A stretch of DNA of 64,000 bases, taken from assembly GCA_036924285.1 (NCBI GenBank), contig JAYKYS010000018.1, forward strand, positions 5,828,001-5,892,000. Reading direction: 5' to 3'. Origin of the DNA: Asterella californica. Taxonomy: Eukaryota > Streptophyta > Marchantiopsida > Marchantiales > Aytoniaceae. The position numbers were made by a program, and so were the translations under genes. This document shows positions 11,899 through 20,707 of this stretch, piece by piece (position 1 is the first letter of the stretch; each line of letters opens with the position of its first letter). The notes under the pieces are model-generated. The model did not search any database and was not told where the DNA came from. It was given only the letters and a program-made list of their open reading frames with translations.

Positions 11899-14133
11899 TT
11901 GACCCTTGACTTAATACAGGAAGCCTTTGTTATTCCTGAAGGATTTGTGATGTTACCCCCCTTCGTAAGACATGTTCGAATAGATGATTGGTTTCCTGAC
12001 TATGATAAAGTGAGAAAAAGATACTTCGCAAGAGAATGTGCTATCGAAGGATGGAGATCTGCTTTCCAGTGCTTGAATGCGGTTCTCCTGGCGAGAAGCA
12101 GGCCTAAAGCTGTTACAGGTCAACTTGCTTTGTACGTGAAATCTAAAATAGAAGGAGAAGATATGGATTATGATTGGTCACTATTCATGTTCGAGAATCT
12201 GGAGGCAGAAGTGTTACATCTGCAGAAGCACATACGCGAACAGAGGAAAGGAGTATTCGTCGAAACTTTCTGCGGGATGGCTTTAACTCATCTCATGCGA
12301 CACTTGGATCTCTTGAGCGCGGAGGCGTTAGTATTCTCCATTGAACACGGACTACAACAAGAGAGTACATCGCATCCAAATATCCAGCAGGATCAGCTTG
12401 GTGTTGAGCTTGGAGTAGTCCACGATGATAGAGGTACCTGTATTCTCTTTACTTGTGTTTTGTGTATTATTTGTGAATAAGTTAATCTCTGTTTAGTGCT
12501 CTCTCTGTAGTGTTGAGTGAAATCTCTATTTAGTGCTAGCTGGATGTAGTGTTGTCGTGAAATCTCTGTTCGGCGGTCTTGATAGCACAGTGCGACGGAC
12601 ATATCGGTAGCACAGTGCGACGGACATATCGGTCGCACTATGCTGCACGGTCATTGCGACGGGACTATACAGTCGCACTGAGGTCTGCTTTAACCTCAGT
12701 GCGGCCTTCAGGTGTTTAGTCGCACGTCGCACTGAGCGCGCGGCCCTATGTAAGCAAGCGCGCTCAGTGCGACTGCACAGCGTGTGACGTGAACGTGGCG
12801 CTCAGTGCGACTGTATCGTACTCGCACTGAGCACGGGAGCTTAACGCGGCGCTCCGTGCGACTGTATCACTGCGTCACACTGTGCGCGGCCTCTACACAG
12901 CGCAGAGCGACGGGTCTATTTAGTCGCACTGAGGTCTTTTTTACACTTGTACTTGTAGGAGAACCAGAGACGGAGACTGTTTTGAACAAGAGGAAAGAGG
13001 AGGAAGATTTAGATGCTCGTCTGGAGATGAAAAGAGAAGAAGAAGATACTTTAAACCTCCGAATAACAGAAGCGAGCCAGAGAGAAGAGGACATGTACAA
13101 ACGAATTCAACTACAGGAAGAGGAGTTGGAGAGGTTAAAGAACGATGTCACTCGCCTTCGTTCTTCTAAACTCTTCTATCCCAGATTGACAGATCCTGGT
13201 GTGATCAGAAGGAAAAGACTGATTCTAGATCTGAACGGTTTGTTGATAAGAACGGGACGTAATGACTTGGAGCTTCAAGGAGCTAAAGAGAGAGGTTACC
13301 AAGTTCAGAGTGCCAAAAAAGATTTATTCTATGTGGCACGAAAAGGAGTTAAAGAGTTCATGGAGGTATGCTGTCAGGATTTTCAAGTGCTAATATGGAG
13401 ATCCAAAACTCTTAACAACTGCAACGCCCTCCTTCGATCCATGGAGACCAAAAATTTCTTGCCTACAGAGATCGCTTCAGGCCAGGTAAATGCAAACAAA
13501 CTCATTGCTATTAAGATTATTCTTCAGTTTCTTTGTTGTAGGATACATATCTTCACTTTTTTCCATTTCCTTTCCACTTTGTTTCTGTTAACGGTAATCG
13601 TATTATACATATCTTCACTTAGTTTTGATCTTCACTTTATTTCTATTTACCTTGTCTCATTATTGTATAATGCAGATCTGTAGAATCTTCGGACAACCTA
13701 TGTGTAATCGTTTCAAGATTACCAGAGAAGCTGCTAGTGGTAATTACTTGTATTTGAAGGATTTTTCTCGACTGTTCGCTTTAAACTTGTGTACACGAGA
13801 TGTGTTGTTGATAGATGATTCTCCTGAGAAGAATAGTACTAATCATTCATACAACGCAATCCATCCCCCTCCTTTCATGCCGAGTCAGGTGACATGGACA
13901 GAGATGATTATCTCATGAATGTACTCTACCCATGGTTGAAATCATGGGCAAACAGCACCCAAGATATCCCAGGTTATGTTGCTGTCAAGTATAGACATGC
14001 TTTTGGTAGAGATCCTTATCCTGCTCTGAAGAATTACTGGGGCGGTATGTCAGAGGAGGAAATCAACTTGATTTGGCGTTCTTGCACTATCGTTCAAGCT
14101 ACTGAATTTATGGAGAAACTGAAATCAATTTAA
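11899..14133 (+). CDS. FCP1/NLI-interacting-factor-like HAD phosphatase-like gene, three exons, possible frameshift
   Basis: Exon 1 is 11899-12433, exon 2 12959-13485 and exon 3 13676-14133, all with GT-AG borders and matching phase; the product is about 500 aa. The N-terminal ~178 residues are helical with no known family. Exon 2 opens with a Glu/Arg/Lys coiled coil and then enters an FCP1-type HAD domain. Motif I is LILDLNGLLI, motif II VLIWRSKTLNN, and motif III (exon 3) VLLIDDSP. HAD phosphatases normally have DxD in motif I; here the second Asp is Asn (AAC at 13234-13236). I recall a plant subfamily with DLNG, so this may be characteristic rather than damage. In exon 3 the frame that reads PPPFMPSQVT must shift by one base near 13887-13894 to continue as DRDDYLMNVLYPWLKSW. 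The gene is therefore either a young pseudogene or the sequence has a one-base error. The true start may lie upstream. Confidence 0.75.
12560..12945. repeat. Palindromic GTCGCACTGAG repeat array in intron 1
   Basis: Within the first intron of the phosphatase-like gene the word CAGTGCGAC or its complement GTCGCACTG recurs about ten times in both orientations, often separated by a TATC or TATAC spacer. One clear hairpin is GTCGCACTGAGGT / ACCTCAGTGCGGC near 12673-12706. GC content is well above the flanking intron. It resembles the array at 14285-14660. Confidence 0.75.
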
Positions 14134-14284
14134 TAAAGTGTGTTGTTTTCTGATATGGTTAATCTATGTAGGGAAAAACTGGAATAAGTTAATAAAGTGG
14201 GTTCTTTTATCATTTAGTTAACTATGTTTTTACTAAAACTCTTCTCCCCACCCCAACACCTCAAAGTACCCTTACGCAGTTAAC

Positions 14285-14660
14285 CTCGCTCGCTCAGTGC
14301 GACCGGTCCAAGATCGCACTGAGTGCGAATCTATCACTGGTCGCACTTAGCCTACAACCCAATAGCTCAATGCGACCGTCAATGTATCGCACTGAGCTCA
14401 GTGCAAAATATTGTAAAAGCAGTCGCCTGCGCACTGAGTACACTGCGACCAACAGTATATCGCACTGAGGGCTCAGTGCGACAAAACGCGAAATATTGTA
14501 AAGGCAGTCGCACTGTGCACTGAGTACAGTGCGACCGACAGTATATCGCACTGAGGGCTCAGTGCGACGAAACACTTGTCGCACTGCGACACCACACTTA
14601 TAGCGCGCGACTAGATGCGCTCAGTGCGACCGATCATTTGGCGCACTGAGCGCGCTGCTC
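14285..14660. repeat. Second palindromic GTCGCACTGAG array, 3' of the gene
   Basis: It is built from TCGCACTGAG and CTCAGTGCGA in alternating orientation. At about 14459-14481 and again at 14544-14570, TATCGCACTGAG, GG and CTCAGTGCGAC form 10-bp-arm palindromes. A larger unit of about 85 bp (AAATATTGTAAA.GCAGTCGC...GGGCTCAGTGCGAC) occurs twice. It sits between the 3' ends of the two convergent genes. Confidence 0.8.
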
Positions 14661-14698
14661 CAAGCTCTCTCTCGTTTTAGATTCATTTCTATAGTTCC

Positions 14699-14782
14699 GG
14701 TAAACACTAGAGGGAGATAACATGACGCAGAATATTGTGTGGTAAACACTAGAGGGAGATAACATGACGCAGAATATACACA
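14699..14782. repeat. Tandem duplication of a 42-bp unit
   Basis: GGTAAACACTAGAGGGAGA... begins at 14699 and again at 14741, with identical text through CATGACGCAGAATAT. The unit lies just downstream of the RPA-like fragment. Confidence 0.8.
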
Positions 14783-14888
14783 ATAGACGAAGAAGTGTGT
14801 ATACGCGAAGACTGTCATCTATTCATTCAAAATGTAACGATACATTTTGACTGTATGCGTAACGCATATTACAGTCCATCACGAACGG

Positions 14889-15667
14889 TCACCGCCACCA
14901 CTTCAATATAGCAAAAGTAAACATAACCATCGATAATAACACGGCCATAGATCCCACTGAAAACCCCACAAAAAAACCACTCTTATAATCATGAGAATTC
15001 GCTACTTTATCTCCCCGTCTCTCTTCTGCAGCTAATTGATGTGTCTCGTCTCCACGAAAGTTGATGTCCGGCTCCGGTGTGGTGCTTGTGCTCGACCCTG
15101 GTATAACACACCAGGTAGGAATGACAATTCGAGTAGTAGACATTCGCCTTTCTGAATCTGGAAGAGACGAAGAAACACCGAATAACTGCCGTTTTCCACA
15201 GGGTTGTGCTTGGTCGATCCGAATATATTTTCCTCCAACAACTTTACTTGTCAGAATGGTGAAATGACAGTACCAATGCTGACCAACGATCGGGTCCATC
15301 AAAACATTGTCATCTCCGCGTAATTCCAGTAGACTATAAGCCGAAGCACTTATGCCTAGAAAATCTCTCCCAGCTTCCCATGCTATGGCCACGCGTTGGC
15401 ACTTTCATCCGCTACCAGAAGCTGTAATCTGAAACATTTTATCGACGAAAAGCGCTCACTTTTACATCTCGAACAAAACAACCCACATAACTTTTTGCTG
15501 CATCTGTTGCATCCGTCATATGTCCTGAATCCACTTTCTGCATACGCTAAGACAGAAACATTCAGTAACAGATGAGAGCAACACATATTAGTTTCCAAGC
15601 AGTCCACCAAGTACTGTAAATTACGTCTCCCGTAGCTGCTCACTGTCGCAGAAGAACAAAACATCAC
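14889..15667 (-). pseudogene. RPA1 C-terminal (DBD-C-like) fragment with C-terminal transmembrane helix, frameshifted
   Basis: The minus-strand frame 15667-15383 contains GFRTYDGCNRCSKKLCG, CSRCKSE and FRLQLLVADESANAW. This is a CxxC-x8-CxxC zinc ribbon followed by an OB strand, as in DNA-binding domain C of replication protein A large subunits. It continues after a one-base shift near 15388 as AIAWEAGRDFLGIS and then HWYCHFTILTSKVVGGKYIR, again matching the end of that domain. Instead of ending there, as RPA1 does, the frame runs through a Ser/Thr-rich linker and a hydrophobic segment (FFVGFSVGSMAVLLSMVMF) to end at KWWR. RPA1 acts on single-stranded DNA in the nucleus, so a membrane anchor is unexpected. 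Upstream RPA domains are absent; the gypsy insertion at 15895 or earlier loss may explain this. A remnant of a Helitron-encoded RPA is an alternative. Confidence 0.6.
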
Positions 15668-15894
15668 TGATGATCAGACTGCAAAACTGAAGATCAGACT
15701 TCAGAACGCAATATCAAGCGATCAAACGCAATATCAAGCTATATTAACGAAAGCTCGAGGTTAACGAACACTGAGAGTGTGTTCTTAAATCTCACATTTC
15801 GCGCATTGTGAGACTATTGACCACCACGTTTCTGAGCACATCTGAGAAACCTGACAATTTTTTTGTTAAACTGTGTCTAATTCAAAAGGAACGG

Positions 15895-17148
15895 TGTCGG
15901 AGTGTAATCCGTCTACCTAGGAAAGCGCCGGGCTTCTGGCTGTGGTTGTTCACTCAAGAGGTTGGCTTTCAGGTCACAATAGGGCTATAAACACTCACAC
16001 AGATGTGTAAGATCTAGTAATATACCCAGAAGGCGAAATTCAGGTCTAGCTGGCAGTAATAGGTTTCAGCGGTGAACTTTGACACTCACGGAGAGGAAAA
16101 CTATGAAGGTTTAGACCTCTAAACTTCCCCTACATGCAAATGAGGTACTACTGAACTCACAGACGAAATTTCAGCCTGAGATCAAATTCTGACACGGAGA
16201 TATGAACAGAAAAGTTTTGAGCAAGAAAACTACGGCAATTTCTGGTACCTAGCTGGCTATTTCAACCTATAACAGGATTTTGGCTCGATCAATTTCGAAG
16301 TTTCTTACAGGATTTGCAGCCTACAGGGTGCTGAACATCCCTGTGAAGTTGGGACTCCTGAATGTACACAGAACTGTAGATCTCCTCCTCTGAAGTCGCT
16401 GCTATAGATTAAGAGCTTTTCAGACCCCCTCAGCTTCAGCGGCCGCCCTGAATTACTCAGTTGCTCAATCGATATGAAACTTTTTGTGAAATTGTAGCCC
16501 TGCTGGCGGAGAACACAACCTCGAAGTTTTGAAGCAATTTCCTCAAATCTGCTGCGAGTGACACTGAAAACCCTAAATCCAACCAAAATGATTCAATTGT
16601 AGCACAATCCGAACTTCAATTGCTCATAACTCCCTCTTTATTGACTCAAATCGATCGAAATTTTCACTGGAAGTGCTTGGTATGACAAGACCTCTCTCCC
16701 TGTGCTCTCAGATTTCGAAGATCCCTCACCAAATGCTCGAACTCCACTCTAGAGCTCTGTTTCTAAATTTAGAGTTTAACAAAAGACAAAAATGGACCAA
16801 TGGGAGTTCATAGCTCCACTTGGTTGTCCTTTAGTACCCTAAACCACGTGGCAACTTAGTTTTACTCATAGGCTACCACGTCAAGCCCCCTAGAGTGCCA
16901 GCGTAAAACTTAGATTACTTAAAACGACACGTAGCCCCGAAAAATAACTTAAATCAGCTAGAAAGCGTGCATGGGCGACACGCAAATACAACCCATGAGC
17001 TTAAGCCCTAACAACATGGTAATCAACCTACTAAGACTCAAAATAGTGTTAACACCGTATGCAAAGGTGTCAAACATATACATAAACGACTAGAAGTAAT
17101 ATAAGCTAACTTCTAGAACTACTAAACTAGCCGCCAAGTAGCGCGACA
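15895..17148 (-). repeat. LTR of element 1 (3' LTR in element orientation)
   Basis: The 1,254-bp copy matches 23107-24388. On the plus strand it begins TGTCGGAGTGTAATCC and ends AGTAGCGCGACA. It lacks a 28-bp piece found near the outer end of the other LTR (about 24339-24366). The short frame at 16305-16586 lies inside the LTR and is not a gene. Confidence 0.95.
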
Positions 17149-17161
17149 TCCACCCCCTCTG
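17149..17161 (-). other. Polypurine tract of element 1
   Basis: The minus strand reads AGAGGGGGTGGA directly next to the 3' LTR, the standard position for the plus-strand primer. Element 2 has AGAGAGGGTGGA at the same place. Confidence 0.75.
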
Positions 17162-17194
17162 AACCTGCACATCCTCCGGTATGTGCCATCCAGA

Positions 17195-20100
17195 TCAAGA
17201 CTCTTCAGCTTCGGCTTCAAACTCATCTTCAACCTGCATTGGGTCTTCAGCTTCATCCTCCGTAAACTCTGCAACGTTTTGGTCCTCCCCTCTCCTCCTA
17301 AAGAGCTTGATTCTCTTTCCTGCGACTGGTATCTTGAGCACTGCACCATCTAACTCTCTCAAGGAGTATGTGGCATTATCATAAACTTCTAACACCACAT
17401 AAGGTCCAAACCATCTCTTGGAGAACTTCCTGATAGTGCTATGCTGATTATCAAGACTACTATCATAGACTAACACCCAATCACCTTCTTTAACTGGTTT
17501 GGGTCGTAATCTATGCGTTCTATCAAATCTGCCTTTGTTTCTCTCTCTAGCAGTCTTCAACCTTTTTACAGCTTTGGCAACATCCTCAGGTCTCCGTTCT
17601 AACTGCTGGATCCTTAATGCAAGAAGATCCTCCGTACTTCTACCATCTTCCCATGGCAAAACATTCCAAGTAGGCACAACCTCCTCAATCGGCATCACAG
17701 GTTTTTGCCCTAGTATCAACTCTGCTGGCATGTAACCTGTAACGGTACTATGAGTTGTACGGTCTGCCCATAAAGCAAACGGTAGCAGTCTAGGCCATTC
17801 ACGGATCTTACCCTTGCAAGCTTTTACCAAAGCTTTGATGATTGGCGGATGACCTCTTTCGCTCTTGCCATTCCCTTCAGGATTGTAAGCAGTGGTTAAT
17901 GCCAACTTGAATCCCAATCGCTTGAAGAACTCAACTGCTTCTTGTGAATCCAGCTCACCCCTATCTGCAGTGATCTTTCCCACACACCCATATCTACAAA
18001 TAACATCTTCAAGTAGAAAACGGCAGACACTAGCAGTGGTCTTCGTCCTCAAGGCACGGCCTTCAACTTGGTTAGATAGATCTTCTCTAGCCAAGACTAG
18101 ATACCTCATTTGTCCAAGCCCAAATGACATAGTTACCAGATCCACTACCCATTTGTAATGAATGGCTAAAGGATAAGTAGGATGCAATCCATCACGATGA
18201 CGTATGTTGGAATACATCTGACAAGATATACAGGATGAAACAAACTGTACTACATCCTTATACATACCCTTCCACCAATACTTCTCCTTTATCTTGGCAA
18301 ATGTAGCCCAAACTCCTCTATGACCGGCCCATAGACTCTCATGAAACTCCTTGATCAGCTGCTGCTGCAATCCCAAGTCACATACCACCCGTTGCGGTAT
18401 ACCTCCTTGTAGCTTAGGACGCTTCCATAGATGTCCTCCATGTAAAAAGTAACCATAAGCTATTCTACGGATCCTCTTGAAATCTGCATCAGACCAGCCT
18501 TCTTGCCTTTCCAGTGAACTCAAATAGCGCCCAAGATCCAACCACTCGCCATCATACACAGTTTCCTCAAAAAACTCCAACGAGGCTGCAAAACAGCTTC
18601 TATCCCTTCTAGCAAGAGCACTAGAATAGAACTCTGTTCCCACATCCTCCTGATCATCTATCATTTCTTTCTCATCGTAATATCTAGCCCTTGATAACAT
18701 ATCTGCCACAGGATTGTCTTTTCCTGCAATATGTCTAAACTCTGGGTTCAAGGACTTGATATATGCTATCCACCTCAACATAGCAATATCTGGAGTTGTA
18801 CAGCTAGTGATCATTCCCAAGAGAGGTAAGCAATCTGTCTCCACAACCACAGGTGCTCCTATCAAGTATTCCTTATCACTCTTCATCGCAGTAACTACTC
18901 CCCATAGCTCTCTCTTGACCTGAGGGTAGTCTCTCTGCCGTGAACTTAACACCTTAGCTCCAAAACGCACTACATATCTATTTCCATCCTCATCGTCTTG
19001 TCCTACAGCCCATCCAATGCCAATAGGACTAGTATCAACTGTAAGGATAACAGGTCTGCCCAACTCATATGTTACCTTCCGTAGAGTTGGTGGTGAAGAC
19101 AACAGATCCTTCAACTTCTTCATAGACTCGCTTTGCTCCTCTTGCCACTGAAATCTCTGCCCCTTCCTCAGCAACTTGTACAACGGATCTGCTACATGTG
19201 CAAAGTGTGGAATCCATATATGATAAAACACACATGCACCTAGAAATCTTCTCACTTCAGTAACCGATCCACATGTCTCCTTCATCTTTCGAATGGCATC
19301 AACCTTGTTTGGACAAGGTTTCCGACCATAAGACCCACATAGGTGTCCCACTATTAACACCTCATGTTCTCCAAATACAGACTTTGCTCCTGATAAAGTC
19401 AAATGAACCTCCTCCAGTCGACTCAGTATCTTATCACAATCAGCTATGTGATCTGCAACAAACTTACGGCACCCCCTCTGATCCATTACCTCATTCTTCT
19501 CCTCCTCAGCACACCCTTTGATCGGCACATCATCAAGGAATGGCATAGTTTTTTCAGGAATGAAATCCCTCAAAACTTTGTTCATGCCATTCATCATATG
19601 TGCTACAGAATTGGTAGCACCTTGTGGCAAGGTGCACATCCTTAGTAATCCCAAAGGTGTCCTCATTGTAGTCAAGTCTCTACTTTCAGAGGATAACTGA
19701 AACTGATCATACCCTGAATATAAGTCTCCCATTGAATAGATAGCACGACCAGCAAAAGCCTCTGCAAACTCGTCTACAATAGGTCCTATACCCATATTCC
19801 TGATAGTCACCTTGTTAACCGGCTGCATATCTTGAATGAATCTCAAAGCTCCACTCTTCTTCGGAACAGTAAACCATCTGCTAGAATAAGGAGCTATAGA
19901 CGGTTCCAAGATACCCATCCTAATCCTCTCATTGAGCAAGTCTATCAGCTTTGGCAGATGAGCTCTAGGCACAGGGATAGGACGTAGATTCCAAGGCACA
20001 TGCGCTATAGTAAAGATTACCATAAGTGCAACTACACTTGGATCTACACATCCTACTTCATGTGACTCAAACGCAAACGCCTTACCATGCCTAGACAGCA

Positions 20101-20707
20101 TCTCCCTGAAGCTCTTCTTCTCTTGCTCAGTAAGAAATCCATCGCCTCCAATCCTCAGCTCCTTTAGTGTTGTTTCTGTGAACTGGTGCCCAATTCTTCT
20201 AGGTCCTCTGAGCGTCGGTTCTCGTGCAGCTTGCTCCATCTTCTGATTGTAATCGAGTGGTAAAGGCAAAGCCACTGGTTTGACTTTCTTTGCCACTGAC
20301 TTGTACTTGGTCTCCACATACACCTCTTGCCGATCTATAAACTTATCAATTACATCATAAAGCTCCTTGGAGCTCACTCTCACCACTCTATCTACATCAT
20401 CTATAGAACTTTCTACTATAGATTTCAACTCCCCTATAGTATCTACCAAATATTGCTCTTCAAACACTCCAGATATGTATTCATCTCTTGCTAACTCTCC
20501 ACTATCCCACAAAGACTGCTGTACATACTTCACATGTTGCCTCTCAAACCTCTTCAGATTCTCAACCTTCCTATAACATACTGATCCACATGACGTCAAT
20601 CCCAAGAAGCTAGTGGATAAAGCTTCCTGCTTTACTGGATCAGGCGAGAATCCTATCTCTACTGTACCGTTGAAGTCTCGCTCTTCAATGGTACTCTGCC
20701 AAAACCC
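17195..20707 (-). CDS. pol: Ty3/gypsy pol (RT, RNase H, integrase)
   Basis: The open frame extends from the frameshift site at 20707 (GGG TTT TGG CAG) through 17195; no ATG is needed because it is probably read as a -1 fusion to gag. Counting from 20605, RT covers residues about 200-400 (WFTVPKKSGALRF, MGDLYSGYDQF, catalytic FLDD at about 356-359). RNase H covers about 495-620 (ILTVDTSPIGIGW, KRELWGVV, TDCLPLL). The integrase H2C2 zinc finger is near 750 (HESLWAGHRG ... CISC). The DDE core follows: WVVDLVTM, ITADRGEL and GKSERG. A GPY-type module (KRWFGPYVVLEV) is near 1045 and the tail is acidic. No stops or obvious active-site losses are seen. It copies and integrates the element. Confidence 0.95.
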   Translation of the reverse strand, partial: GFWQSTIEERDFNGTVEIGFSPDPVKQEALSTSFLGLTSCGSVCYRKVENLKRFERQHVKYVQQSLWDSGELARDEYISGVFEEQYLVDTIGELKSIVESSIDDVDRVVRVSSKELYDVIDKFIDRQEVYVETKYKSVAKKVKPVALPLPLDYNQKMEQAAREPTLRGPRRIGHQFTETTLKELRIGGDGFLTEQEKKSFREMLSRHGKAFAFESHEVGCVDPSVVALMVIFTIAHVPWNLRPIPVPRAHLPKLIDLLNERIRMGILEPSIAPYSSRWFTVPKKSGALRFIQDMQPVNKVTIRNMGIGPIVDEFAEAFAGRAIYSMGDLYSGYDQFQLSSESRDLTTMRTPLGLLRMCTLPQGATNSVAHMMNGMNKVLRDFIPEKTMPFLDDVPIKGCAEEEKNEVMDQRGCRKFVADHIADCDKILSRLEEVHLTLSGAKSVFGEHEVLIVGHLCGSYGRKPCPNKVDAIRKMKETCGSVTEVRRFLGACVFYHIWIPHFAHVADPLYKLLRKGQRFQWQEEQSESMKKLKDLLSSPPTLRKVTYELGRPVILTVDTSPIGIGWAVGQDDEDGNRYVVRFGAKVLSSRQRDYPQVKRELWGVVTAMKSDKEYLIGAPVVVETDCLPLLGMITSCTTPDIAMLRWIAYIKSLNPEFRHIAGKDNPVADMLSRARYYDEKEMIDDQEDVGTEFYSSALARRDRSCFAASLEFFEETVYDGEWLDLGRYLSSLERQEGWSDADFKRIRRIAYGYFLHGGHLWKRPKLQGGIPQRVVCDLGLQQQLIKEFHESLWAGHRGVWATFAKIKEKYWWKGMYKDVVQFVSSCISCQMYSNIRHRDGLHPTYPLAIHYKWVVDLVTMSFGLGQMRYLVLAREDLSNQVEGRALRTKTTASVCRFLLEDVICRYGCVGKITADRGELDSQEAVEFFKRLGFKLALTTAYNPEGNGKSERGHPPIIKALVKACKGKIREWPRLLPFALWADRTTHSTVTGYMPAELILGQKPVMPIEEVVPTWNVLPWEDGRSTEDLLALRIQQLERRPEDVAKAVKRLKTARERNKGRFDRTHRLRPKPVKEGDWVLVYDSSLDNQHSTIRKFSKRWFGPYVVLEVYDNATYSLRELDGAVLKIPVAGKRIKLFRRRGEDQNVAEFTEDEAEDPMQVEDEFEAEAEES

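Noticed and set aside
12805..12958. Use of ATG 12805 as the start of the HAD-like protein
   Set aside because: The first 50 codons would translate the palindromic repeat array; a good splice acceptor at 12957-12958 joins in phase to exon 1 instead.
14285..14660. CRISPR-like alternation of repeats and spacers
   Set aside because: Repeats are about 10 bp, occur in both orientations and have irregular spacers of a few bases; the surrounding genes are eukaryotic.
16305..16586. 93-aa minus-strand frame, with a related frame at 23517-23729
   Set aside because: It lies wholly inside the LTRs of gypsy element 1 and exists twice only because the LTR does.
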